Made by a program: the position numbers and the translations under genes
NCBI GenBank assembly: GCA_031180825.1
Contig: JAPSLM010000001.1
Coordinates: 434,001 to 498,000, forward strand
DNA from: Paenibacillus sp.
Lineage (GTDB): Bacteria; Bacillota; Bacilli; Paenibacillales; NBRC-103111
Direction of reading: 5' to 3'
DNA length: 64,000 nucleotides
The notes under the pieces: model-generated
Told to the model about the DNA's origin: nothing
The model's input: the letters and a program-made list of their open reading frames with translations, nothing else
Database searches by the model: none
Shown here: one piece after another, positions 1-7,982 of the stretch
How the letters are laid out: every line of letters starts with the position of its first letter
Numbering within the stretch: the first letter of the stretch is position 1

Positions 1-10
1 AAACTTTCTA

Positions 11-37
11 TTCACACGGTGCCGGCTATGATATGAT
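11..37 (+). promoter_or_regulatory. possible aroK promoter
   Basis: A TTCACA hexamer at 11-16 and TATGAT at 32-37 are separated by 15 bases, which is short for a sigma-A promoter. It lies about 40 bases before the aroK start. A weak prediction; the true promoter may lie outside the window. Confidence 0.3.
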
Positions 38-77
38 AGGGTCAGTTGAATGATGCGAAAGTCAGAGGTGCAGAGAA

Positions 78-593
78 GTGAAATACCGTAACATCGTGCT
101 GGTCGGTTTGATGGGTACCGGCAAATCCTCCGTCGGACAAGCGCTCGCTTCGAAACTGAACTGGGTGTTCGAGGATACGGACGCCGCCATAGAACGGGCT
201 CAGGGCATGAGCATTACCCGAATGTTTGCGGAGCTCGGAGAGCCTTTCTTCCGCCAAGCGGAAAGCGAGACGATCGAACGGACGCTGCAAGGCGTGCATC
301 AAGTGATCGCAACCGGGGGCGGAGCCGTCCTGACCGAGCGGAACCGGATGCTTATGCAGCGCGGCGGCCTGGTTGTGGCGCTGAAGGCGTCGGCCGAAAC
401 GATCATCGAGCGGGTCCGGTCGGATCAAAGCCGTCCTTTGCTGCAGGGCGGAGTCGAGGAACGCGTACGCCACATCATGGAAAGCCGCAGGCACGCGTAC
501 GATTTTGCGGATCTCCATGTGGATACGGACGGCAAGACCGTCGGACAGATCGTCGACGAAATTTGCAGCCGCTTGGAGCGGGAGAGGGCTTAA
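78..593 (+). CDS. aroK: shikimate kinase
   Basis: Phosphorylates the 3-hydroxyl of shikimate with ATP, the fifth step of the cytoplasmic chorismate pathway. The 171-residue protein has the P-loop GLMGTGKS at residues 10-17, the following DTD substrate/Mg motif near residue 33, and the GGGAV segment near residue 80, all typical of the family, whose members are about 165-175 residues. The start is GTG, with AGAGGTG eight bases upstream. Its stop codon overlaps the convergent rhodanese gene by three bases. aroA lies 1.2 kb downstream, so two pathway genes are close, but the rhodanese and the crcB pair separate them. Family assignment is secure. Confidence 0.95.
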   Translation: MKYRNIVLVGLMGTGKSSVGQALASKLNWVFEDTDAAIERAQGMSITRMFAELGEPFFRQAESETIERTLQGVHQVIATGGGAVLTERNRMLMQRGGLVVALKASAETIIERVRSDQSRPLLQGGVEERVRHIMESRRHAYDFADLHVDTDGKTVGQIVDEICSRLERERA

Positions 594-883
594 AGCTGCT
601 CCCACTCCAGCATGCCGCCGGTCATGTTGACAAGTCCGGTGAAGCCTTGCGCTTCCAAATATTCAAGGGCCCGTCCGCTTCGGTTGCCGCTGCGGCAGAC
701 GAGGATCGTCTCGCTGTGCTGCGGGATTTCGCCGAGGCGCTGGGGAATTTCCATCAGAGGAATATGCTTGGCGCCCGGGATCATGCCGAGCGCGACTTCT
801 TCCGGTTCGCGCACGTCGATGATGGTAAGCTTTTCACCGTTTTCAAGCCGTTGCTTGACTTCTTGCGGGGTAATTGTATGCAT
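590..883 (-). CDS. single-domain rhodanese-like sulfurtransferase
   Basis: A 97-residue stand-alone rhodanese domain. The DVREPEE segment near residues 23-29 and the active-site loop C63-R-S-G-N-R match sulfur-transfer rhodaneses, where the Cys carries a persulfide. The domain ends with the usual TGGMLEW-type segment. No transmembrane segment or signal peptide is seen, so it should be cytoplasmic. The ribosome site GGAGG lies about nine bases before the ATG. It is convergent with aroK and divergent from the crcB pair. The physiological sulfur acceptor cannot be read from the sequence; thiE is in the neighbourhood but not in the same transcription unit. Confidence 0.9.
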   Translation of the reverse strand: MHTITPQEVKQRLENGEKLTIIDVREPEEVALGMIPGAKHIPLMEIPQRLGEIPQHSETILVCRSGNRSGRALEYLEAQGFTGLVNMTGGMLEWEQL

Positions 884-1011
884 CCATATAGCCTCCTTCT
901 CATGCGGCTTGCGGCCGACTTGCCTTCATCATAAAAAGAAAACGGCGGCGTTGTCAAACAAGTCGGGACATCTGCCGTTAAGGACGTTAATTTCGAATGG
1001 GGCGATATCGG

Positions 1012-1404
1012 ATGACCGTACTTTATGTTGGTCTGGCGGGAATCGCCGGAGCGCTGGCACGGTACGGATTGTCTGCCGCGATGAATCCGCAGCAGGTTAC
1101 TTCCCTGCCGTGGGGAACGCTCCTGTGCAATCTGGCCGGCTGCCTGTCGCTCGGCTTTTTGGCCTGTTTGCCCGGCTTGCAGCGATATCCGGACCTTCGC
1201 GCCGCGCTGACGACCGGCTTCGTCGGATCGTTTACGACCTTCTCGACGTTAAGCTGGGAGCTTGTATCCATGCTCCAGCAGCAGCTTTGGACGAGTTCCG
1301 CGCTCTATTTTATCGTCAGCCTGTGGGGCGGGATCGGCTGCGTCCGACTCGGACGCCGATTCGGCTTGAATTTGCCGGCGGTAAAAAGGGGTTCTGAGGG
1401 ATGA
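1012..1404 (+). CDS. crcB: fluoride ion channel subunit CrcB (first of a pair)
   Basis: Small four-helix membrane protein of the Fluc/CrcB family, which exports fluoride as dual-topology dimers. The signature GTLLCNLAG near residue 37 and GFVGSFTTFSTLSWE near residue 70 (the FTTFST phenylalanine-box region) are clear. Start choice: ATG at 1012 gives MTVLYVGLAG, the usual family beginning; an upstream in-frame ATG at 997 is possible. The stop overlaps the ATG of the next gene in an ATGA arrangement, indicating translational coupling. Tandem crcB genes in Firmicutes often encode two oppositely oriented halves of a heterodimer; this is inferred here. I found no fluoride riboswitch upstream. Confidence 0.92.
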   Translation: MTVLYVGLAGIAGALARYGLSAAMNPQQVTSLPWGTLLCNLAGCLSLGFLACLPGLQRYPDLRAALTTGFVGSFTTFSTLSWELVSMLQQQLWTSSALYFIVSLWGGIGCVRLGRRFGLNLPAVKRGSEG

Positions 1405-1784
1405 TGTCGAATACATTAGGAACGCTGCTGCTCGTAAGCGCAGGAGGCTTTGCCGGCGCCGTCGCAAGGTATTGGATCTGCAGCCGGATCGCGAAACGGC
1501 TTCGAGGCTCGCTTCCATACGGAACGCTGACGGTCAATCTTGCCGGTTCGTTTTTGCTGGGCGTCCTGTGGGGAGGCGGGGCCGACGTGCGGCTGATGGC
1601 GCTCCTTGGCAGCGGATTTATGGGGGCGTTCACGACCTTTTCGACGCTAAAGCTGGAAAGCGAAGCGCTGCTTCGCCAAGGCGAAAGCCGGACGGCCTGG
1701 CTGTATCTGGGGCTGTCGTACACGCTCGGTTTGCTGCTTGCTTATTTAGGCTATATCGTTTCACTTACATATATAAAGCTCTGA
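1401..1784 (+). CDS. crcB: fluoride ion channel subunit CrcB (second of a pair)
   Basis: Second CrcB/Fluc subunit, 127 residues with four hydrophobic segments. It keeps GTLTVNLAGS near residue 41 and GSGFMGAFTTFSTLKLE near residue 70. Compared with its neighbour the loops differ in charge, as expected if the two subunits insert in opposite orientations and pair; this is an inference from family knowledge. Two adjacent ATG codons (1401, 1404) are available, the first overlapping the stop of the first subunit. aroA starts 22 bases after the stop with its own good ribosome site, so a crcB-crcB-aroA transcript is plausible. Confidence 0.92.
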   Translation: MMSNTLGTLLLVSAGGFAGAVARYWICSRIAKRLRGSLPYGTLTVNLAGSFLLGVLWGGGADVRLMALLGSGFMGAFTTFSTLKLESEALLRQGESRTAWLYLGLSYTLGLLLAYLGYIVSLTYIKL

Positions 1785-1805
1785 CGGACAAGGAGAGATA
1801 TTACG

Positions 1806-3101
1806 ATGAAAGCCATTGTCAAACCGACCCCGCGCCTCGGCGGGACGATTAACGCGCTGTCTTCCAAAAACTACACGACCCGTTATCTGCTCATCGCCGC
1901 GCTTGCGGACGGGACAAGCAGGGTAAACTATCCGGCCCACAGCGAGGACAGCGATGCGATGCGCCGCTGTATCCGGGACTTGGGTGCCGTGCTGGAAGAG
2001 GACGGCGAGAAGATGACGATCCGCGGCTTCGGCCGTCATCCGAAGCATGTAAGCGAGCTGAATGTCGGCAATGCGGGAGCGGTGCTCCGCTTTTTGATGT
2101 CGGTCGCCGCGTTTTGTCCGGAGGTGACGTTCATTAACGCTTACCCGGATTCCCTTGGCAAACGGCCCCACGACGATCTGATCGACGCCCTGAAGCAGAT
2201 GGGAGTCGAGGTCGACCACCGTGATGGAAAGCTGCCGATTACGATTCGGGGCGGCCAACCGCGGGGCGGCAAAATTACCGTTTCCGGGAACGTCAGCTCG
2301 CAATTTTTAAGCTCCTTGCTGTTCGTTGCTCCTCTGTTGGATGAGGATAGCGAAATTACGGTGCTGCACGATCTGAAATCGAAAATTATCGTCGGCCAGA
2401 CGCTGGAAGTGATTGCGCAAGCGGGCGTGAAGATCGAAGCGTCCGACGATTTGATGCATTATAAAATTCCAGGCAAACAGCAGTATAAGCCCCAGAACTA
2501 TACGGTTCAGGGCGATTATCCGGGCTCCGCCGCCATCCTGGCCGCCGCGGCCGTGACGCATTCGGACGTGACGGTGCTTCATCTGGCGGAGCAAAGCAAG
2601 CAGGGCGAGCGGGCCGTCGTTGATGTCCTCCGCGCGATGGGCGTCGATCTGACCCACGAGAACGATACCGTTCGGATTCGCGGCAATCAGAAGCTGACCG
2701 CAGGCGAATTCGACGGGGATCATTTTACCGATGCCGTGCTGGCGATGGTCGCTGCGGCGGTGTTCGCGCAAGGCACGTCCCGCTTTTACAATGTAGAGAA
2801 CCTGCGGTACAAAGAATGCGACCGGATTACGGATTTTGTCAACGAGCTGCGCAAAGCCGGGGCCGATGTGGAGGAAAGACAAAGCGAGATTATCGTTCAC
2901 GGACGTCCGCAAGGCGTAACGGGCGGCGTCGAGATTAACGCGCACTACGACCACCGCGTCATCATGGCGCTTACGGTCGTCGGCCTCCGCTCCGAGCAAG
3001 GCTTGATTATCAACGACGCGCATCATGTGGCCAAATCTTACCCGCATTACTTCGAGCATTTGTTGTCGCTCGGGGCGCAGATCGAACTGGTTCAAGACTA
3101 G
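1806..3101 (+). CDS. aroA: 3-phosphoshikimate 1-carboxyvinyltransferase (EPSP synthase), divergent type
   Basis: Joins phosphoenolpyruvate to shikimate 3-phosphate in the chorismate pathway. The 431-residue length and repeated fold match the family. Catalytic landmarks are kept: K21 and R26, R-P near residue 119, SSQF near 165, an HFTDA acidic motif near 302-306, RYKECDR near 330-336, DHR near 383 and AKSYP near 410. It departs from the usual N-terminal motif: the GDKSISHR block reads SSKNYTTR, so Asn replaces the phosphate-binding Ser, and the PEP loop reads NAGAVLRF where Escherichia coli has NAGTAMRP. Those changes lie where inhibitor sensitivity is determined. Ribosome site AAGGAG, ATG start. 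A paralogue with another substrate is less likely but not excluded. Confidence 0.87.
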   Translation: MKAIVKPTPRLGGTINALSSKNYTTRYLLIAALADGTSRVNYPAHSEDSDAMRRCIRDLGAVLEEDGEKMTIRGFGRHPKHVSELNVGNAGAVLRFLMSVAAFCPEVTFINAYPDSLGKRPHDDLIDALKQMGVEVDHRDGKLPITIRGGQPRGGKITVSGNVSSQFLSSLLFVAPLLDEDSEITVLHDLKSKIIVGQTLEVIAQAGVKIEASDDLMHYKIPGKQQYKPQNYTVQGDYPGSAAILAAAAVTHSDVTVLHLAEQSKQGERAVVDVLRAMGVDLTHENDTVRIRGNQKLTAGEFDGDHFTDAVLAMVAAAVFAQGTSRFYNVENLRYKECDRITDFVNELRKAGADVEERQSEIIVHGRPQGVTGGVEINAHYDHRVIMALTVVGLRSEQGLIINDAHHVAKSYPHYFEHLLSLGAQIELVQD

Positions 3102-3163
3102 GGCGCCGCGCGCCGGCGCTGCTTAACCTATCATCATGATCGGCATGCTGATCGTACGAGGCG

Positions 3164-3997
3164 GTGAAGGACGTGGCCGTTTTATGGAAAGGAATCCAGG
3201 TCACGCTTGCTTTATTTCTCATCACAGGGCTTCTCTTTGCCAGCGGCGTATTTGCCGTGCTGCTTTACGCTAAACTAACGGGACAGACGTGGTTTCGGGA
3301 CCCGACCGTCGCTTACGCGGAGCATGAGGCCGCCGCGGCTCAGCCTGCCGCAAGCGCCGCCGCTCCGCCTGCGGCGAAGCCTGCCGAACGGCCGAAAAGC
3401 GTATTGCTTGAAGTGCCGCATATTCGGCAGCTGCCCGAGCTTCCTTCCGGATGCGAAGTGACGAGTCTTGCAATGCTGTTGCAATATTACGGCGTTAACA
3501 AATCCAAAATGGATTTGGTCCCGGAGATGAAAAAGGATCCGACTCCGATCCGTTATAACAAAAACGGCTCGATCGCTTACTGGGGCAATCCGAACACCGG
3601 ATTCGTCGGAGAAGTCACGGGCGCTGCCAAAGGATTCGGAATTTATCATACCGCATTGTTCGAGCTGCTTAAGGCTTATGTTCCTACGGCGCAAGATCTG
3701 ACCAAGGAGCCGTTTTCGAAGCTTGAAGACCAATTGATTCAGGGAGTGCCGTCCGTGGTCTGGACGACCATCAATTATAAGGTTCCGGATAAATGGGTCG
3801 TATGGGATACGCCGATCGGTCCGATCGAGACGACCTTTATGGAGCATGCGGTGCTTTTGGTCGGCTTTGACGAACAGTATGTATATGTCAACGATCCGCT
3901 TGCCGGCCAAGGCAGCAAAAAAATCGAAAAAGAAGCGTTTATCGCAACATGGGAAGCGATGGGACGTCAAGCGTTAAGCTATTCGAAGGCAAAATAA
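3164..3997 (+). CDS. membrane-anchored C39-like cysteine peptidase family protein
   Basis: A 277-residue protein with one N-terminal transmembrane segment (about residues 12-36), an Ala/Pro-rich spacer (55-75), then a C39-like papain fold domain exposed outside the cell. The catalytic set is visible: Cys97 in PSGCEVTS, His in MEHAVLLVGF, and Asp in VNDPLAG. It resembles the YvpB family of Firmicutes, whose substrate is not firmly known. Start is GTG at 3164, or GTG at 3173; no strong ribosome site separates them. It lies between aroA and a CoA-binding gene on the same strand. Peptidase activity is an inference from the residues. Confidence 0.85.
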   Translation: MKDVAVLWKGIQVTLALFLITGLLFASGVFAVLLYAKLTGQTWFRDPTVAYAEHEAAAAQPAASAAAPPAAKPAERPKSVLLEVPHIRQLPELPSGCEVTSLAMLLQYYGVNKSKMDLVPEMKKDPTPIRYNKNGSIAYWGNPNTGFVGEVTGAAKGFGIYHTALFELLKAYVPTAQDLTKEPFSKLEDQLIQGVPSVVWTTINYKVPDKWVVWDTPIGPIETTFMEHAVLLVGFDEQYVYVNDPLAGQGSKKIEKEAFIATWEAMGRQALSYSKAK

Positions 3998-4019
3998 ATG
4001 AAGCGAGGAGCGATGCGTC

Positions 4020-4448
4020 ATGGCTTTTGAAAATCCACCGCGGGAACGAATCAAAGAACTACTGGCAGGAGCCGGCAACGTAGCGGTCGTCGGTTTGTCC
4101 GACAAGCCCGACCGCGTATCTTACATGGTAGCGGAGGCTATGCAAAAGAAGGGTTACCGCATTATTCCCGTTAATCCGACCGTAAGCGGATCGATTCTCG
4201 GGGAAACCTGCTACGCGTCGCTTAGCGATATTCCCGAACCGGTGGATATCGTGAATGTATTCCGCCGCAGCGAACAGGTCGTTCCGGTGGCCGAGGAGGC
4301 GGTGCGGATCGGGGCCAAAGTATTTTGGCTGCAGCAGGGCATCTTTAATGAAGAAGCGGCGGATATTGCCCGTGCCGGCGGTCTTGAAGTCATTATGGAC
4401 CGCTGCATCAAAGTAGAAGACTCGATTTTGCTGCCCGGAGGGAAATAA
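4020..4448 (+). CDS. CoA-binding Rossmann-fold protein (YccU/YneT type)
   Basis: A 142-residue soluble protein formed by one CoA-binding domain. The VAVVGLSDKPDR segment near residues 21-32 forms the nucleotide loop, followed by YRIIPVNP near 46-53 and the conserved FRRSEQV and WLQQGI segments, the usual landmarks of this family. Family members bind CoA or nucleotide but no reaction is established. It ends one base before the TTG start of thiE and supplies the ribosome site of that gene inside its last codons, so the two are probably cotranscribed. Start ATG with GAGGAGCG about eleven bases upstream. Confidence 0.88.
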   Translation: MAFENPPRERIKELLAGAGNVAVVGLSDKPDRVSYMVAEAMQKKGYRIIPVNPTVSGSILGETCYASLSDIPEPVDIVNVFRRSEQVVPVAEEAVRIGAKVFWLQQGIFNEEAADIARAGGLEVIMDRCIKVEDSILLPGGK

Positions 4449-4449
4449 T

Positions 4450-5100
4450 TTGTTTCGGTCAGACGTTCGTCGTTATTTATCGGTTTATTTGGTCATGGAT
4501 CTTTCGGGTCACGAAGGGCGGCCGCCGCTGGAGATCGCGCGGGCGGCACTGGACGGCGGTACGAAAATGATCCAGCTTCGCGAGAAGAAAGCCCCTCTGT
4601 CCCGCGTTATCGACGAAGGCCGGGCGCTGCGGGAGCTTTGCCGGGAATACGGCGTTCCGTTTCTGGTCAACGACCGGGTCGATGTGGCGCTGGCGCTGGA
4701 CGCCGACGGCGTGCATGTCGGTCAGGACGATCTGCCGGGCTCGGAAGCCCGCAAGCTGCTCGGCGAACATAAAATCATCGGCATATCCGCCGGCACGATG
4801 GCTGAAGCGGAGTGGGCCGTGGCTCAAGGCGCGGATTATTTGGGCGTAGGCGCCGTTTATTCCACGCTTACGAAAGGGGATGCCGGGGCGCCGATCGGCA
4901 CCGGTCTGATCGCGGAGATCAAGCAGCGCTGGCCTCGGATCGCCATGGTCGGGATCGGAGGCATCGACGCTTCCAATGCGGAGCCCGTCATACAGGCCGG
5001 CGCAGACGGAGTAGCGGTCGTATCGGCTATCGTTCGGCAAAGCGATCCTTCCTCGGCCGCCCGGCAGTTAAAGCAGAAAGTTTGTCCCGGACGGTCCTAA
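4450..5100 (+). CDS. thiE: thiamine-phosphate synthase
   Basis: Couples the pyrimidine diphosphate and thiazole phosphate moieties to form thiamine monophosphate. The 216-residue TIM barrel shows MIQLREK near residues 38-44, VNDRVDVAL near 74-82, ADGVHVGQDDLP near 86-97, GVGAVYSTLTK near 135-145 and GIGGI near 172, covering the diphosphate and substrate loops. Start is TTG at 4450: GGAGGG lies at ideal spacing and no better start follows. No other thi genes and no TPP riboswitch are nearby, so this is an isolated thiE. A shorter TenI-type regulator is less likely because the catalytic loops are intact. Confidence 0.93.
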   Translation: MFRSDVRRYLSVYLVMDLSGHEGRPPLEIARAALDGGTKMIQLREKKAPLSRVIDEGRALRELCREYGVPFLVNDRVDVALALDADGVHVGQDDLPGSEARKLLGEHKIIGISAGTMAEAEWAVAQGADYLGVGAVYSTLTKGDAGAPIGTGLIAEIKQRWPRIAMVGIGGIDASNAEPVIQAGADGVAVVSAIVRQSDPSSAARQLKQKVCPGRS

Positions 5101-5136
5101 AAAAAATAAGCGCCAAGTAATAAAATAAATCCTCTT

Positions 5137-5204
5137 TGAAGACAATAAGAAAGGCTTCTGGAATGGAACGGAACAACGACCCAGCACCGGAAGACTTCTT
5201 AAAA
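5137..5204 (+). repeat. imperfect inverted repeat before the Gln-rich repeat gene
   Basis: An AAGAAAGGCTTCTGG arm and a CCGGAAGACTTCTT arm can pair with a few mismatches. They flank a short GGAACGG-rich loop in the leader of the gene starting at 5228. Could be a leader hairpin or mRNA stabiliser; no U-run follows it, so it is not a terminator. Confidence 0.35.
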
Positions 5205-5227
5205 TTAACTTCGAGGAGGATTTTCGC

Positions 5228-5944
5228 ATGTACCAACAAGGCTTCCAAAGCAGTTTTCAGAACCAATTGGGGACGGCCGGTCTTGCAAGCTCCCAGTACA
5301 CCAAATACCAGCCGGTCGGATATGTACAATCCCAATACAATCAATCCTTGAATCAAACGAGCGCCGGACAACAATTCGGGAGCGGACAGCAATTCTCGCA
5401 ATTCCAAAGCCCGCAAGCCTATCATACGGCGAACTACCGCGGGAACCAGCAAGGGCATGACGCCTATCTTCGTTCGGATTCCAACCAGCCGGCTCAAAGC
5501 CAATTCGGGATCGGAGCACCCCAATTCGGCGCTTCTTCTTTCGGAGGCGGACAACAGTTCTCGCAATTCCAAAGCCCGCAATCGTACCACACGGCGAACT
5601 ACCGCGGGAACCAGCAAGGCCATGACGCTTATCTGCGTTCGGATTCCACGCAGCCGGCGCAAAGCCAATTCGGCATCGGTGCAAGCCAATTCGGCGCGAC
5701 AAGCTTTGCAAGCCAGAATCAATTTGGGCAGCAATTCGGCGTTCCCGGGGGGCAGTCGTACTCTCAATTCCAAAACCCGCAATCGTACCATCTGGCCCAC
5801 TACCGCGGTAACCAACAAGATCATGATGCTTATCTCCGTTCCGATTCCAACCAACCGGCGCAAAGCCAATTCGGGATCGGTGCAAGTGGTATCAGCGCAA
5901 CAGGTTTCGGCGCAAGCAGCAGCTTCGGCTTTAACAGATTCTAA
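5228..5944 (+). CDS. Gln/Ser/Phe-rich protein with three tandem repeats, possibly a spore-surface protein
   Basis: A 238-residue hydrophilic protein of low complexity. Three units of about 45-60 residues repeat the order SQFQ-PQ-YH-A-YRGNQQ-HDAYLRSDS-QPAQSQFGIGA, starting near residues 57, 118 and 178; the core YRGNQQ-HDAYLRSDS is almost invariant while linkers vary in Gln, Gly and Ser content. No signal peptide or membrane segment is present. The ATG follows a very strong AGGAGG site, so high expression is likely. Composition resembles spore coat and crust proteins of endospore formers, but I do not recognise a named family. It stands alone between thiE and the PTS genes and ends before a terminator hairpin. 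Confidence 0.7.
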   Translation: MYQQGFQSSFQNQLGTAGLASSQYTKYQPVGYVQSQYNQSLNQTSAGQQFGSGQQFSQFQSPQAYHTANYRGNQQGHDAYLRSDSNQPAQSQFGIGAPQFGASSFGGGQQFSQFQSPQSYHTANYRGNQQGHDAYLRSDSTQPAQSQFGIGASQFGATSFASQNQFGQQFGVPGGQSYSQFQNPQSYHLAHYRGNQQDHDAYLRSDSNQPAQSQFGIGASGISATGFGASSSFGFNRF

Positions 5945-5972
5945 TTTTCATCGGCAAGCAGCTTCGAACAGG

Positions 5973-6001
5973 CGGGCCCGAGCGGCCCGTCTTCTTTGCG
6001 T
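5973..6001 (+). terminator. terminator after the Gln-rich repeat gene
   Basis: CGGGCC (5973-5978) pairs with GGCCCG (5984-5989) around a five-base loop and is followed by a T-rich TCTTCTTT run. Confidence 0.6.
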
Positions 6002-6019
6002 TTTCCCTTAACTTACGGT

Positions 6020-6047
6020 TTGACAAAAAACGGTTCTGAGCGTACCA
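6020..6047 (+). promoter_or_regulatory. sigma-A promoter for the PTS operon
   Basis: TTGACA at 6020-6025 and TACCAT at 6042-6047 with a 16-base spacer. The start of the PTS gene lies 31 bases downstream. No cre-like site or antiterminator hairpin was found between promoter and gene. Confidence 0.65.
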
Positions 6048-6077
6048 TCGTTAGTATGAAAGGGGGAACGGACCGAT

Positions 6078-7982
6078 TTGAATTGGATGGGAAATTTGCA
6101 GCAGCTTGGCCGGTCGCTCATGCTGCCGACCATTACCCTTCCCGTTGCCGCTATCTTGCTGCGACTCGGTACCCTGCCTTGGGATCGGATTTATATGCCC
6201 CGCGTCGGGGAAATTTTATTGCTTTGCGGCACAACGATCTTTACGTATTTGCCGCTTATTTTTGCGGTCGGCGTCGCCCTGGGGCTGACGGAAAGCGCGG
6301 GGATCGCGGGCATGTCGGCGCTTATCGGCCATTACATGTTCAGCGAAGCGACGCAGCGTTATCTCGGCGATTCGTTTCAGCTCGGCGTTCCCGGCGGCAT
6401 CCTGATCGGTTTGCTGGCCGCCGTTATTTATCATAGGGTTAAGCATATTCAGCTTCCCGAATCGATTCAGTTTTTCGGCGGTCCCCGCATGGTGCCGCTG
6501 CTGATGGGCCTGGCCATTTTTTTATTGATTCTGCTGATGATCCAATTCGGTCCTGCGCTCGAAACCGGGATGGAGAAGCTTACCAATTTTATCCTGGGGC
6601 TCGGCGGATTCGGCGCATTTTTATACGGTATCATTCACCGTCTTCTCGTTCCATCCGGACTTCATCATGTGTTTAACAACTTTTTCTGGTTTCAGCTTGG
6701 CGCCTACAACGATGCGCAAGGACAGCCGGTATTCGGCGACTTGCCCCGCTATTTCGCCGGTGACCCGACGGCGGGGCTGTATATGGCCGGCTTGTACCCG
6801 GTCATGATGTTCGCGCTGCCCGCCATTGCCTTGGCGATTATTCAGGAAGCGCGCGAGGATCTAAAGCCGAAAATTCGCACGACTTTCCTGACGGCGGCTT
6901 TCGCCTGCTTTTTAACCGGGGTAACCGAACCGATCGAGTTTGCGTTTTTGTTCGTGGCGCCGTATCTGTTTTTCGTTCATGCCATTCTTTCGGGGCTGGC
7001 GATGTGGATCGCTTACATGTTTGACATTCATCACGGCTTCTCTTATTCGGCGGGAGCGATCGATTATTTGATCAATTTGCATTTGTCGACTCGCGGACTG
7101 CTGCTGATCCCGATCGGGCTTGCTTACGGCTTTGTCTACTACGTGCTGTTCCGTTGGGCGATCCGCCGCTTTCGCATTCCGACGCCCGGCCGCGAGGAAG
7201 GCTCGCAGCTTGAGGAATGGGCCGGAGACATTCCGTATCGTTCTCCGCTCATTTTGCAGGCGCTTGGCGGCAAGGAAAATATAAAGAACATCGAAGCTTG
7301 CATCACCCGACTGCGGCTCACGCTGGTCAACGACCGGCAGATGGATGTTTCGGCGCTTCGGCTGCTCGGCGCGGCCGGCGTCATCCGTTTGGGCGGCGGT
7401 AACGTTCAGGTCGTATTCGGTACGTATTCGGAATTGATCCGCGAAGAGATGATCAAATCGATGCGCAAGGATATTCAGCAGGTGCTGTTCAGCTCGCCGA
7501 TGCAAGGGCGGATGATCCCGCTCGAGGAAGTGCCGGACAAAATTTTCGCCGGCAAGCTGGTGGGCGACGGCGTCGCCTTTTTCCCGGATAAAGGAGAGCT
7601 GGTGTCGCCTGTCGCCGGTAAAATCATTCACGTGTATCCGACGCTTCATGCCCTCGGCATCGAGACGGAGCATGGGCTTCAAGTGCTCCTTCATATCGGT
7701 ATCGATACGGCCGGCCTGCAGGGCAAATATTTTACCGCTTACGTCAAAGAAGGGGATCTGGTCGAACCGGGCCAACTGCTCGTCAGGTTCAATCTGCAGA
7801 AGGTGAAGAAAAACTGCAAGTCGCTCGCGACGCCTATGCTCATCACGAACGTCGATATGGTGAGATCATGGAGCTTCGCGCCTTATAAAGCCGTGAAGAA
7901 AGGACAGGCGTCGGTCATGTCCGTCATGCTGAAAAATACCGCTACAACAGGAGTTACAGGGGGAGGGAACGCTTATGGTTGA
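6078..7982 (+). CDS. PTS transporter subunit IICBA, N-acetylglucosamine/glucose family
   Basis: Sugar uptake with phosphorylation. At 634 residues it carries all three domains in C-B-A order: the membrane IIC domain (about 1-385, eight or more helices), IIB (about 395-470, phospho-Cys in ACITRLRLT) and IIA (about 500-615, phospho-His in LLHIGIDT). Within IIC the segments LVPSGLHHVFNN and RYFAGDPTAGLYMAG resemble NagE/NagP-type permeases more than PtsG, so N-acetylglucosamine is the favoured substrate and glucose the alternative. Start is TTG, nine bases after AAAGGGGGAA; an in-frame ATG at 6087 is possible. Its last eight bases overlap ptsI, a coupled two-gene operon without ptsH. Confidence 0.9.
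   Translation: MNWMGNLQQLGRSLMLPTITLPVAAILLRLGTLPWDRIYMPRVGEILLLCGTTIFTYLPLIFAVGVALGLTESAGIAGMSALIGHYMFSEATQRYLGDSFQLGVPGGILIGLLAAVIYHRVKHIQLPESIQFFGGPRMVPLLMGLAIFLLILLMIQFGPALETGMEKLTNFILGLGGFGAFLYGIIHRLLVPSGLHHVFNNFFWFQLGAYNDAQGQPVFGDLPRYFAGDPTAGLYMAGLYPVMMFALPAIALAIIQEAREDLKPKIRTTFLTAAFACFLTGVTEPIEFAFLFVAPYLFFVHAILSGLAMWIAYMFDIHHGFSYSAGAIDYLINLHLSTRGLLLIPIGLAYGFVYYVLFRWAIRRFRIPTPGREEGSQLEEWAGDIPYRSPLILQALGGKENIKNIEACITRLRLTLVNDRQMDVSALRLLGAAGVIRLGGGNVQVVFGTYSELIREEMIKSMRKDIQQVLFSSPMQGRMIPLEEVPDKIFAGKLVGDGVAFFPDKGELVSPVAGKIIHVYPTLHALGIETEHGLQVLLHIGIDTAGLQGKYFTAYVKEGDLVEPGQLLVRFNLQKVKKNCKSLATPMLITNVDMVRSWSFAPYKAVKKGQASVMSVMLKNTATTGVTGGGNAYG

Noticed and set aside
884..1011. Possible fluoride riboswitch before the crcB pair
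   Set aside because: The expected GG-GATGG...ACCGCC...CTGATG pattern was looked for and is not present; only a weak GC hairpin is there.
3998..4449. TPP riboswitch for thiE
   Set aside because: thiE starts one base after the CoA-binding gene and no THI-box (CTGAGA-type) sequence precedes that gene either.
5397..5900. CRISPR-like array suggested by regularly spaced repeats
   Set aside because: The repeats are in-frame protein repeats of the Gln-rich gene, longer and less regular than CRISPR units, with no cas genes.
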